From the NCBI RefSeq assembly GCF_001269985.1, contig NZ_BBZB01000001.1, forward strand, positions 3,596,001 through 3,660,000: a stretch of 64,000 nucleotides of DNA, in the 5' to 3' direction. How positions within the stretch are numbered: the stretch's first letter is position 1; every line of letters begins with the position of its first letter. The notes below the pieces were generated by a model that saw nothing but the letters and a program-made list of their open reading frames with translations, was not told where the DNA came from and did no database searches. The translations under genes and the position numbers were made by a program. This document shows, one piece after another, positions 57,348 to 64,000 of this stretch. Source of the DNA: Pseudoalteromonas sp. '520P1 No. 423' (GTDB lineage: Bacteria > Pseudomonadota > Gammaproteobacteria > Enterobacterales > Alteromonadaceae).

Positions 57348-57737
57348 ATGAACTTAGATGACAAAATTAAACAGTCTTTAGAATCTGAAGCTAAAAATTT
57401 AGATCATATACTGGCTCATGAACCGGGCATTTTTAAAATGTTACTCAATGCCTTTAAAGGTTCATTAGGCCGATGGATGATCTTAGTGGCTATTGTTACT
57501 TTTTTAATTACTTTAGTGATGTTTTGGGCTGGCTATCAATTCTTTTTTGTTGAAGTCTCAGAGCAAACTCTCATGCTACATAAAATTCAGTGGGGTGTTG
57601 TACTATTACTTTCGACTATAGTGCAAATTGCTTTAAAAATGTGGACTTTTATGGAGATGAATCGCCAATCGGCTATGCGGGAAATAAAAAGACTTGAACT
57701 GACAATTGAAAAGCTCACTAATACATTAGATAAATAA
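57348..57737 (+). CDS. DUF6768-like membrane protein, probable partner of the ECF sigma
   Basis: The 129-residue protein has two transmembrane helices (about 43-67 and 80-98), a cytoplasmic N-terminus beginning MNLDDKIKQSLESEAKNLD and a charged C-terminal helix. It resembles the DUF6768 proteins found after ECF sigma genes. Control of the sigma factor is inferred from position only. AAGGA lies before the ATG. Confidence 0.7.
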   Translation: MNLDDKIKQSLESEAKNLDHILAHEPGIFKMLLNAFKGSLGRWMILVAIVTFLITLVMFWAGYQFFFVEVSEQTLMLHKIQWGVVLLLSTIVQIALKMWTFMEMNRQSAMREIKRLELTIEKLTNTLDK

Positions 57738-57751
57738 TTTAATCTCATATT

Positions 57752-57783
57752 ATAAAAAAGGCTGCACTTAGTGCAGCCTTTCT
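57752..57783. terminator. Bidirectional terminator between the ECF pair and the phosphoribosyltransferase
   Basis: AAGGCTGCAC and GTGCAGCCTT form a perfect 10-bp stem with a 3-nt loop, an A run before and T-rich sequence after. Confidence 0.82.
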
Positions 57784-57801
57784 AAGTTCAATCAGCTGAA
57801 T

Positions 57802-58362
57802 TTAAACCAATAAATCTTTGATATTAGTTAAATCAGTTTTACCTTCAATAATTTCATCTGGTGTTAAACCTGATAATTCATGTGGGAATACTAACCACTC
57901 TTCAGAATCATGGATAAAATAATCAGGAACGATATCAACTTTAGAGTTTTTAGGTTTGTAATAAGGACATGCAACGCGTACATCTGTTGGCATATTCAAA
58001 CGCATTAGTTTAGATAACTCTTCTTTTAATGCTTGGATACTACGACCAGAATCAAATACATCGTCAACGATTAATAATTTATCGCCTGCATTGGCGTTTT
58101 CAACGATGTAATGTAAACCATGCACTTTGATTTCTTTTGACTGTAAACCAATACCATAATAAGAAGATGTACGAACAGCAATATGATCTGTTTCAACACC
58201 TTTAAAATCATAATATTCTTGCACTGCGATACCAATTGGAGCACCACCACGCCAAATACCAATTATAAAATCAGGGCGAAATCCATCATCATAAACTTGT
58301 GCGGCAACGCGGAACGAATCTTCTAACAGCTGTTGCGCTGTAATAAATCGTTTATCAGACAT
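57802..58362 (-). CDS. Purine-type phosphoribosyltransferase
   Basis: The 186-residue PRTase has the PRPP loop LLIVDDVFDSGRS (about residues 94-106) and an early IIGIWRGGAPIGI. It transfers phosphoribose to a base in salvage; hypoxanthine or xanthine are likely but not certain. The ATG at 58362 is chosen because GGAG lies 8 nt upstream; a start four codons earlier overlaps it. Confidence 0.85.
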   Translation of the reverse strand: MSDKRFITAQQLLEDSFRVAAQVYDDGFRPDFIIGIWRGGAPIGIAVQEYYDFKGVETDHIAVRTSSYYGIGLQSKEIKVHGLHYIVENANAGDKLLIVDDVFDSGRSIQALKEELSKLMRLNMPTDVRVACPYYKPKNSKVDIVPDYFIHDSEEWLVFPHELSGLTPDEIIEGKTDLTNIKDLLV

Positions 58363-58522
58363 TTGAGGCTCCATAAGAGAAATTGGCTAACGCCGTTAAA
58401 TTGGGTGCGAATAATACACTAAAAGAAAGCTTATTTGTTGTTACAAGTCAAATTAGAGCGAAAAACCTATCAAATAAGACAAGTTTGTTTCATTTACAAC
58501 CAATTGATTAAATTAACTGAAC

Positions 58523-58551
58523 AAAAAAACACGAACTGAGTTCGCGTTTTT
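58523..58551 (-). terminator. Terminator after pepB
   Basis: An imperfect stem with core CGAACT/AGTTCG, flanked by A7 and T7 runs, lies 36 bases past the pepB stop on the minus strand. Confidence 0.7.
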
Positions 58552-58586
58552 TTATTTATTTTTTAACTAAATCTAACTATTTTGCA

Positions 58587-59879
58587 CTAAGCTTTTTCCA
58601 GTAATGTTCTAGCCACTGTTCGCATACCTAAAGTAGTCGCGCCTGCAGCCCATTGTGGACCTGCATTATTTTCAAAACATGCAGCTAAGTCCATATGTAC
58701 CCAACCTTGACCTTCGTTTCCAACAAAGCGAGATAAGAAGCCAGCGGCATTTGATGCGCCACCAAAACCACCGCCTTTTTGCAAACGACTATTGGCAGTA
58801 TCAGCATAAGGAGATGGGCATTTATCTTGATGCCATTTTTCAAGTGGTAAAGGCCAAGCAGCTTCAAATTCATCTGACGCAAAGTCTTCTACTTCACGTA
58901 CTAATGCTTTGTCTAAACCAAATAAAGCGTTGTAATCTTGACCAACAGCCATTAATGCAGCGCCCGTTAAAGTTGCAGCATCAATAATAAGTGGTGCGCC
59001 AGTTTCAGTAGCAGCCATTAAACCATCAGCTAATACTAAGCGACCTTCTGCATCTGTATTTAATATTTCAACTGTTGTGCCATTTTTATACGTTAAAATA
59101 TCACCTAATTTATATGCATTACTCGAAATCATGTTTTCAGCACAACATAAAAATAATTTAATGCGCTTATCAATACCACGGTTAATCGCTAACGCTAAAC
59201 CAGCAGTTACCGTACCTGCACCGCCCATATCACATTTCATTGTAGCCATGCCTTCGCTGGCTTTAATTGAATAACCACCTGAGTCAAATGTAATACCTTT
59301 GCCTACTAGCGCAGCAGAAACAGGCGCATTTTCATCACCTGTCGGATTATAATCTAACTCTAATAAAACAGGTTTACGAGCACTACCACGGCCAACAGCG
59401 TGAATACCTGCCCATTGCGCTTCTAACAAAGCATCACCTTTAATGATTTGGTAACTTACATGTTCAGGCGCTAAAGATTGAATAAATTCAGCTGCTTTTT
59501 CAGCCAAGCTTTCAGGGTAAATATCTTCAGCTGAACCATTAATTACTTTACGTGCAAATAATGCAGATGTTTTTAATGAAGCTAGTTCTTTTAAATCTGA
59601 TTGTGCATTATCAACAAAAGTAACACCTTCTTGCGCCTTAGGGCTGACAAAACCTTGATAGAAAGCCCATTGGCTTTCAGTACACCAAGCATCACCTTCA
59701 AGAGACACTTCTTTTATACCTTGGCCAGCTAAAGAACGTGCCGCTTTTTGTACATGCTTTAAAGTTTCACTTTCTGATAGATGTACTAAAGCGCCATCAT
59801 TATCAAAAGACAAGTTTACATTGCCCCAATGTGCCGCAGGTGCTTGTTCTATTAATCTTACAATCATTTTTTCGCTCAT
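58587..59879 (-). CDS. pepB: Aminopeptidase B (PepB)
   Basis: The 430-residue M17 leucyl-aminopeptidase-type enzyme has the signature NTDAEGRLVLADGL with its metal ligands, preceded by VGKGITFDSGGYSIK. Sequence runs closely along E. coli PepB (VGRGS, DYNPTGD, KLFLCCAEN). It removes N-terminal residues from peptides in the cytoplasm. The start is the ATG at 59879 (MSEKMIVRL); another ATG lies two codons earlier. Upstream open frame adds non-homologous residues. Convergent with the phosphoribosyltransferase side and divergent from sfsA. Confidence 0.9.
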   Translation of the reverse strand: MSEKMIVRLIEQAPAAHWGNVNLSFDNDGALVHLSESETLKHVQKAARSLAGQGIKEVSLEGDAWCTESQWAFYQGFVSPKAQEGVTFVDNAQSDLKELASLKTSALFARKVINGSAEDIYPESLAEKAAEFIQSLAPEHVSYQIIKGDALLEAQWAGIHAVGRGSARKPVLLELDYNPTGDENAPVSAALVGKGITFDSGGYSIKASEGMATMKCDMGGAGTVTAGLALAINRGIDKRIKLFLCCAENMISSNAYKLGDILTYKNGTTVEILNTDAEGRLVLADGLMAATETGAPLIIDAATLTGAALMAVGQDYNALFGLDKALVREVEDFASDEFEAAWPLPLEKWHQDKCPSPYADTANSRLQKGGGFGGASNAAGFLSRFVGNEGQGWVHMDLAACFENNAGPQWAAGATTLGMRTVARTLLEKA

Positions 59880-59958
59880 TTGCATTTCTCTTGCATTATT
59901 GAAGTGACAAAAGTGTACTATAGCGCAGTTCACTACCAAAATAATTGAGACTAAATAA

Positions 59959-60726
59959 ATGAAATTTAGTAGTACCTTAAGTCATGGCACTTTAATTAAA
60001 CGCTATAAACGATTTTTAGCAGATATAACGCTACCTGACGGTGAAGTCAGAACCATACATTGTGCTAATACAGGCGCAATGACAGGATGCGCAGAGCCTG
60101 GTTTTAAGGTTTATTACTCCACAAGCGATAACTTAAAAAGAAAATACCCAAATAGTTTAGAGCTTTGCCAAAATAACGCAGGTGATATGATTTGTGTAAA
60201 TACCGCTTTGGCTAACAAAATTGTCAGTGAAGGCATCACAAATAACAAGATTCCTGAACTGAAAGGCTATGAAACCTTACAGCAAGAAGTAAAATATGGT
60301 GATGAAAATAGCAGAATTGACCTATTATTAACTGATGACAAACATGCCGATTGTTATATCGAAATTAAAAGTGTCACACTTTTAGGGCAAGATGCGCAGC
60401 ATAATGGTCAAGGTTACTTTCCTGATGCTGTCACAACCCGAGGGCTAAAACATATAAGGGAGCTAATAAGCATGAAACAGCAAGGATATCGCGCTGTTTT
60501 ATTATTTTTAGTACAGCACCAAGGGATCAAGAAACTATCGCCTGCTAGGCATGTAGATGAAAAATATGCCGACGGTATAAAACAAGCTTTAGATGCAGGT
60601 GTTGAGATTTTATGTTACAACACAGATATAGATATAGATATAAATAATATTGAGATAAATAAATCATTACCATTTTACCTGTATAATGAACAAATCGTAA
60701 ATTATTCAAACCGTGATTTTCTGTAA
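59959..60726 (+). CDS. sfsA: SfsA (sugar fermentation stimulation protein homologue)
   Basis: The 255-residue protein has the OB-fold N-terminus ([32 protein letters not shown]) and a nuclease-like domain with IDLLLTD and [10 protein letters not shown], the usual SfsA pattern (E and K of the active-site-like motif). DNA binding is known for the family; the true role is unsettled. Upstream of dksA, as in many gammaproteobacteria. Confidence 0.93.
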   Translation: MKFSSTLSHGTLIKRYKRFLADITLPDGEVRTIHCANTGAMTGCAEPGFKVYYSTSDNLKRKYPNSLELCQNNAGDMICVNTALANKIVSEGITNNKIPELKGYETLQQEVKYGDENSRIDLLLTDDKHADCYIEIKSVTLLGQDAQHNGQGYFPDAVTTRGLKHIRELISMKQQGYRAVLLFLVQHQGIKKLSPARHVDEKYADGIKQALDAGVEILCYNTDIDIDINNIEINKSLPFYLYNEQIVNYSNRDFL

Positions 60727-60908
60727 TAATAAAAGCAATAACTTACACAAAATCGTTTAAAGAACAATCAAGTTTAAATGCTTATTTTTAAAAAGATATT
60801 CGTTAATTTAGCTTTAAATTACAATAATCCTTGCTAATAGGCTGAGTTCTTGCTATTTATAGCCGCCGAATTTATATCGGGATTGAGAATAAGGATTAGG
60901 AGTCAGAT

Positions 60909-61349
60909 ATGGCAGAGCAAAAAAAATCAGGTCAATACGCTTACGCGGATATCCCACCGTATCAAGAAACACCTGGTGAAGAGTACATGAGCGATGATCA
61001 ATTAGCTCACTTTAAAAACATTCTTGCTACTTGGCGTACTCAATTACGAGAAGAAGTTGACCGTACAAAAAACCATATGCAAGATGAAGCTGCAAACTTT
61101 CCAGATCCAGTAGATAGAGCAGCTCAAGAAGAAGAGTTTTCTTTAGAATTACGTACCCGTGACCGTGAACGTAAATTAATCAAGAAAATTGAAAAAACGC
61201 TTAAATTAATCGAAGAAGATGATTTTGGTTTCTGTAATTCATGTGGTATTGAGATAGGTATTCGTCGTTTAGAAGCCCGTCCTACTGCTGATTTATGTGT
61301 AGACTGTAAAACTCTTGCTGAAATTAAAGAAAAGCAAGCTGGTTATTAA
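60909..61349 (+). CDS. dksA: RNA polymerase-binding transcription factor DksA
   Basis: The 146-residue DksA has a coiled coil tipped by [11 protein letters not shown] (two acidic residues key for activity) and the zinc finger CNSCG ... CVDC (about 113-137). It binds the RNA polymerase secondary channel and works with ppGpp in the stringent response. TAGGAG precedes the ATG. Followed by gluQ as in related genomes. Confidence 0.96.
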   Translation: MAEQKKSGQYAYADIPPYQETPGEEYMSDDQLAHFKNILATWRTQLREEVDRTKNHMQDEAANFPDPVDRAAQEEEFSLELRTRDRERKLIKKIEKTLKLIEEDDFGFCNSCGIEIGIRRLEARPTADLCVDCKTLAEIKEKQAGY

Positions 61350-61367
61350 TAATAACTAATCAATTAA

Positions 61368-62294
61368 TTGAGTAGTTCATTATCAGGGGTATATCGAGGT
61401 CGATTTGCCCCCTCGCCTTCTGGACCACTTCATTTTGGTTCACTTGTTGCTGCACTTGCCAGCTTTTTGGATGCCAAATCACAATCTGGTAAGTGGTTAG
61501 TTCGCATTGAAGATATCGATACCCCACGCATTGTCAAAGGTGCGAGTGATTTAATATTAAAAACACTCGAAGCTTATGGATTATATTGGGACGAAGAAAT
61601 TTGCTATCAAAGCAAACAACTCGACTTTTACCAACATCATTTAGAATCGCTACTTAATAGTAATCAGCTTTACGCCTGCCAATGCACACGTAAACAAATT
61701 AAAGCGTTAGGTGGCATATATAACAATGCCTGCAGAGATATTAATCTGCCTTTTGATAATCAAGCCATTAGAATTAAGCAAAATTACCCAGTAAAAACGT
61801 TTAATGATGCTGTTCAAGGACAAGTCTTAGTCGCTGAAACATTTGCCACTGAAGACTACATATTAAAAAGGCGTGATGGTTTATTTGCTTATCAATTGGT
61901 TGTAGTTCTTGATGATATTAATCAGGATATTACGCATATCGTGCGTGGTGCCGACTTACTTGAACCTACAGTAAGGCAAATATCTTTATTTCAACAATTT
62001 CATAAAAAAGCACCTAACTTTGCCCATGTGCCATTAGTTGTAGCCGAACCGGGTTTTAAATTATCTAAGCAAAATTATGCACCTTCCATCGACATAAGCA
62101 AACCACAACTAGCACTTTATGATGCTTTGCGTTTTTTGGGTCAAAATCCACCGATTGATTTAATCAATGAAAATGTAGCTGATTTAATTAATTGGGCTGT
62201 TGTTCACTGGGATCTTACAACTGTACCTAGAGTGAATGAAATACAACTAATCAAAAATGATAACGCCCCTCACTGTCAATTTTTAGCTCTTTAA
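61368..62294 (+). CDS. gluQ: Glutamyl-Q tRNA(Asp) synthetase
   Basis: The 308-residue protein is a GluRS-like catalytic core without the anticodon domain. The HIGH-like motif is PLHFGS (residue about 22) and the KMSKS-like motif is FKLSKQN. It charges glutamate onto queuosine of tRNA(Asp). The start is TTG at 61368 with an in-frame TAA directly before it and no upstream ATG. Sits between dksA and pcnB. Confidence 0.93.
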   Translation: MSSSLSGVYRGRFAPSPSGPLHFGSLVAALASFLDAKSQSGKWLVRIEDIDTPRIVKGASDLILKTLEAYGLYWDEEICYQSKQLDFYQHHLESLLNSNQLYACQCTRKQIKALGGIYNNACRDINLPFDNQAIRIKQNYPVKTFNDAVQGQVLVAETFATEDYILKRRDGLFAYQLVVVLDDINQDITHIVRGADLLEPTVRQISLFQQFHKKAPNFAHVPLVVAEPGFKLSKQNYAPSIDISKPQLALYDALRFLGQNPPIDLINENVADLINWAVVHWDLTTVPRVNEIQLIKNDNAPHCQFLAL

Positions 62295-62412
62295 TAAAAA
62301 ATCAATCGCTAAAGCGCATATTTAGTGAGTTTACTCAGGTTTATACTTAAATTTTAAGCTGCTCTGGTATATGATACCCCCCTTAAATTTAAATTTTATT
62401 TCACTATGCATT

Positions 62413-62427
62413 AGGAGACTTGTTATT
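62413..62427 (+). promoter_or_regulatory. pcnB ribosome binding site with ATT start codon
   Basis: AGGAG (62413-62417) is followed after 7 nt by ATT (62425-62427). Reading from this ATT gives IISKIFDFCRKVV, which aligns residue for residue with E. coli PcnB IFTRVANFCRKVL, whose start is the known rare AUU. No ATG or GTG fits with this site. Confidence 0.75.
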
Positions 62428-63876
62428 ATTTCCAAAATATTTGATTTTTGCCGTAAAGTTGTCGGGCAAAATGGACAAAAAAAAACCGAAGATCAATCTC
62501 AGGAAGTAACAAGTATGGGTTCACCTCAAGTCATTGAACGCTCAGAACATGGCGTATCAAGAAAAAGCTTTAGCCCTAATGCACTAAAAGTTTTATACCG
62601 TTTAAAAGATGGCGGCTATGATGCTTACTTAGTAGGTGGCTGTATTCGTGATGCGCTACTAGGTATAGAACCTAAAGACTTTGATGTTGTAACCAATGCC
62701 ACTCCAGAACAAATTAAAAAACAATTTCGTAACTGTCGTTTGATCGGTAGACGTTTTCGTTTAGCGCATATTGTATTTGGTCGCGAAATCATTGAAGTTG
62801 CCACTATGCGTGGTCATCACGATGCCCCTGAAGATAAAAATCAAGTAAGTCAATCAAGTGAGCAAGGTCAGTTATTAAGAGATAATGTGTATGGCAGCAT
62901 AGAAGAAGATGCAGAACGCCGTGACTTTTCTATCAACGCCCTATATTACTCGGTAAAAGATTTTAGCATCCGTGATTTTGCAGGCGGTATGGAAGCCATT
63001 AAGAATCGTAGTATTGAATTAATCGGCGATCCAGAAACAAGATATCGTGAAGATCCCGTACGTATGTTACGTGCGATTCGTTTTGCTACAAAACTAGATA
63101 TGACGATTTCACCTAAAACAGAAGCGCCGATTTACGAGCTTTCATCGCTATTAGGTAATATTCCATCGGCACGTTTATTTGAAGAGTGCTTAAAACTTTT
63201 CTTAAATGGCAAAGCAGAACAAAACTTTTTATTATTAAGAAAATACAGTTTATTTAAAGAGTTATTCCCTGCCCTTGATGCATTAATTGAAGCATCGCCT
63301 GAAGGTGATGAGTTTAAACTCACTAAAAAAATGTTTATCAATACCGATAAGCGCATTAATGCTGATAAAAAAGTAACACCCGCTTATGTTTTTGCTGTAT
63401 TGCATTGGTACCCATTGCAAAATCGCTGCGCTAAATTAATGGCAGAACAAAAACAACCTGAGTATGAAATTTTCAATCTGGCAATTAATCAAATTCTTTC
63501 TGAAAGCTCAAAACATATTGCCGTACCAAAACGCTTTACATTAGGCGCTAGAGATATTTGGCATATTCAACAACGTATGCCTAGACGTACAGGTCAGCGC
63601 CCATTTAGATTAACACAGCAACCAAGGTTTAGAGCCTCTTATGACTTCTTATTATTAAGAGCCAATATTTCTGACGGCGACCTAGTTGAACTTGCAGATT
63701 GGTGGACGGGTTATTTAGATAAAGATGCACAACTTCAAAAGCAAATGGTGCAAGACTTTAGTAGCCCTAAAAGCGCTAATGACTCAGATAAACCAAAAAA
63801 GCGCCGTAGACCACGCCGTCGTAAACCTGCCAATGGCAATGCGCAAAATAACAATGAAAATAAGTCTGTAGAATAA
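62425..63876 (+). CDS. pcnB: Poly(A) polymerase I (PcnB), ATT start
   Basis: The 483-residue enzyme adds poly(A) tails to RNA, marking it for decay. The nucleotidyltransferase core has YLVGGCIRDALLG and KDFDVVTNATPEQI (catalytic Asp pair), then RRFRLAHIVFG and EDAERRDFSINALYYS. The Arg/Lys-rich tail (KPKKRRRPRRRKPANG) is usual for PcnB. An upstream ATG at 62371 would add 18 residues unlike PcnB. The ATT at 62425 has the ribosome binding site and is the chosen start. The stop overlaps the folK start. Confidence 0.93.
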   Translation: MISKIFDFCRKVVGQNGQKKTEDQSQEVTSMGSPQVIERSEHGVSRKSFSPNALKVLYRLKDGGYDAYLVGGCIRDALLGIEPKDFDVVTNATPEQIKKQFRNCRLIGRRFRLAHIVFGREIIEVATMRGHHDAPEDKNQVSQSSEQGQLLRDNVYGSIEEDAERRDFSINALYYSVKDFSIRDFAGGMEAIKNRSIELIGDPETRYREDPVRMLRAIRFATKLDMTISPKTEAPIYELSSLLGNIPSARLFEECLKLFLNGKAEQNFLLLRKYSLFKELFPALDALIEASPEGDEFKLTKKMFINTDKRINADKKVTPAYVFAVLHWYPLQNRCAKLMAEQKQPEYEIFNLAINQILSESSKHIAVPKRFTLGARDIWHIQQRMPRRTGQRPFRLTQQPRFRASYDFLLLRANISDGDLVELADWWTGYLDKDAQLQKQMVQDFSSPKSANDSDKPKKRRRPRRRKPANGNAQNNNENKSVE

Positions 63877-64000
63877 TGTCTCAATATCACACTGTATACT
63901 TAGGTTTAGGGGCTAACCTTAATGACCCTATAAACCAATTAAATCAAGCAGTGGCTGCATTAAAAGCATTACCTGATACTAACGATGAAATTAAGGTTTC
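63876..64000 (+). CDS. folK: 2-amino-4-hydroxy-6-hydroxymethyldihydropteridine pyrophosphokinase (HPPK), partial
   Basis: The ATG overlaps the pcnB stop by one base (TAATG). The first 41 residues (MSQYHTVYLGLGANLNDPI) match the N-terminus of HPPK, which activates the pterin for folate synthesis. The gene runs off the right edge. pcnB-folK adjacency is usual in gammaproteobacteria. Confidence 0.9.
   Translation, partial: MSQYHTVYLGLGANLNDPINQLNQAVAALKALPDTNDEIKV

Overview
The window is chromosomal DNA from a low-GC gammaproteobacterium, most likely of the order Alteromonadales (Pseudoalteromonas, Colwellia or Catenovulum-like). The evidence is the sfsA-dksA-gluQ-pcnB-folK block, the DUF4212-ActP-DUF294-exonuclease acetate cluster, the imelysin/di-haem iron cluster, the many membrane and periplasmic sensors, and AT-rich intergenic DNA. 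The genus cannot be fixed from the sequence alone. I see no rRNA, tRNA, CRISPR array or prophage.

Layout. 1-2.7 kb: a partial ribA, then a lone TonB-type protein followed by an ECF sigma factor and a membrane protein that looks like its anti-sigma partner. 2.7-5 kb: two dead genes, a PAS-domain protein and an S9 peptidase carrying an IS200/IS605 insertion. 5-9.9 kb: a methionine operon, metA followed by a methionine synthase split into two genes, with a candidate MetJ operator. 9.9-13.9 kb: the acetate-type cluster, in which the DUF294 gene is dead. 14.2-15.0 kb: remains of ubiU and ubiV. 15.2-18 kb: a MarR regulator divergent from an AhpD-like protein with a long dyad between them, then tyrP. 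18-25.6 kb: an RND efflux operon with two permeases. 25.7-30.2 kb: a transporter-fused hybrid histidine kinase and a K+ channel. 30.3-31.5 kb: an SMI1/KNR4 gene between short hairpin repeats, and a hydrolase remnant. 31.5-39.3 kb: a 1502-residue propeller/PAS/GGDEF/EAL sensor, small genes, a MITE-like repeat and an acyltransferase. 39.4-46.4 kb: the imelysin/di-haem/DUF1513 iron cluster with candidate Fur boxes. 46.6-48.2 kb: a MerR-controlled metal permease. 48.3-55.6 kb: a dehydrogenase, a periplasmic binding protein, two more broken genes (DUF885 peptidase and MBL-fold), a transglutaminase-like protein and an amidohydrolase. 55.7-64 kb: YgjV with a divergent Crp/Fnr regulator, a second ECF sigma/membrane pair, a phosphoribosyltransferase, pepB, and sfsA-dksA-gluQ-pcnB-folK.

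Two themes stand out. First, gene decay: at least eight disrupted genes or gene fragments lie in 64 kb, with all three stop codons, frameshifts, deletions and one IS insertion. The losses include ubiU and ubiV, which serve oxygen-independent ubiquinone synthesis. Second, readable control logic: a MetJ-like site at metA, Fur-like sites at the iron cluster, a 20-bp-spacer MerR promoter, a 17-bp-arm dyad between marR and its neighbour, and an ATT start codon for pcnB at the same alignment position as the known AUU start of E. coli pcnB.

No wholly new multi-gene system is clear. The least described candidates are the TonB/ECF/membrane-protein trio, the repeat-flanked SMI1 gene and the secreted transglutaminase-like protein.
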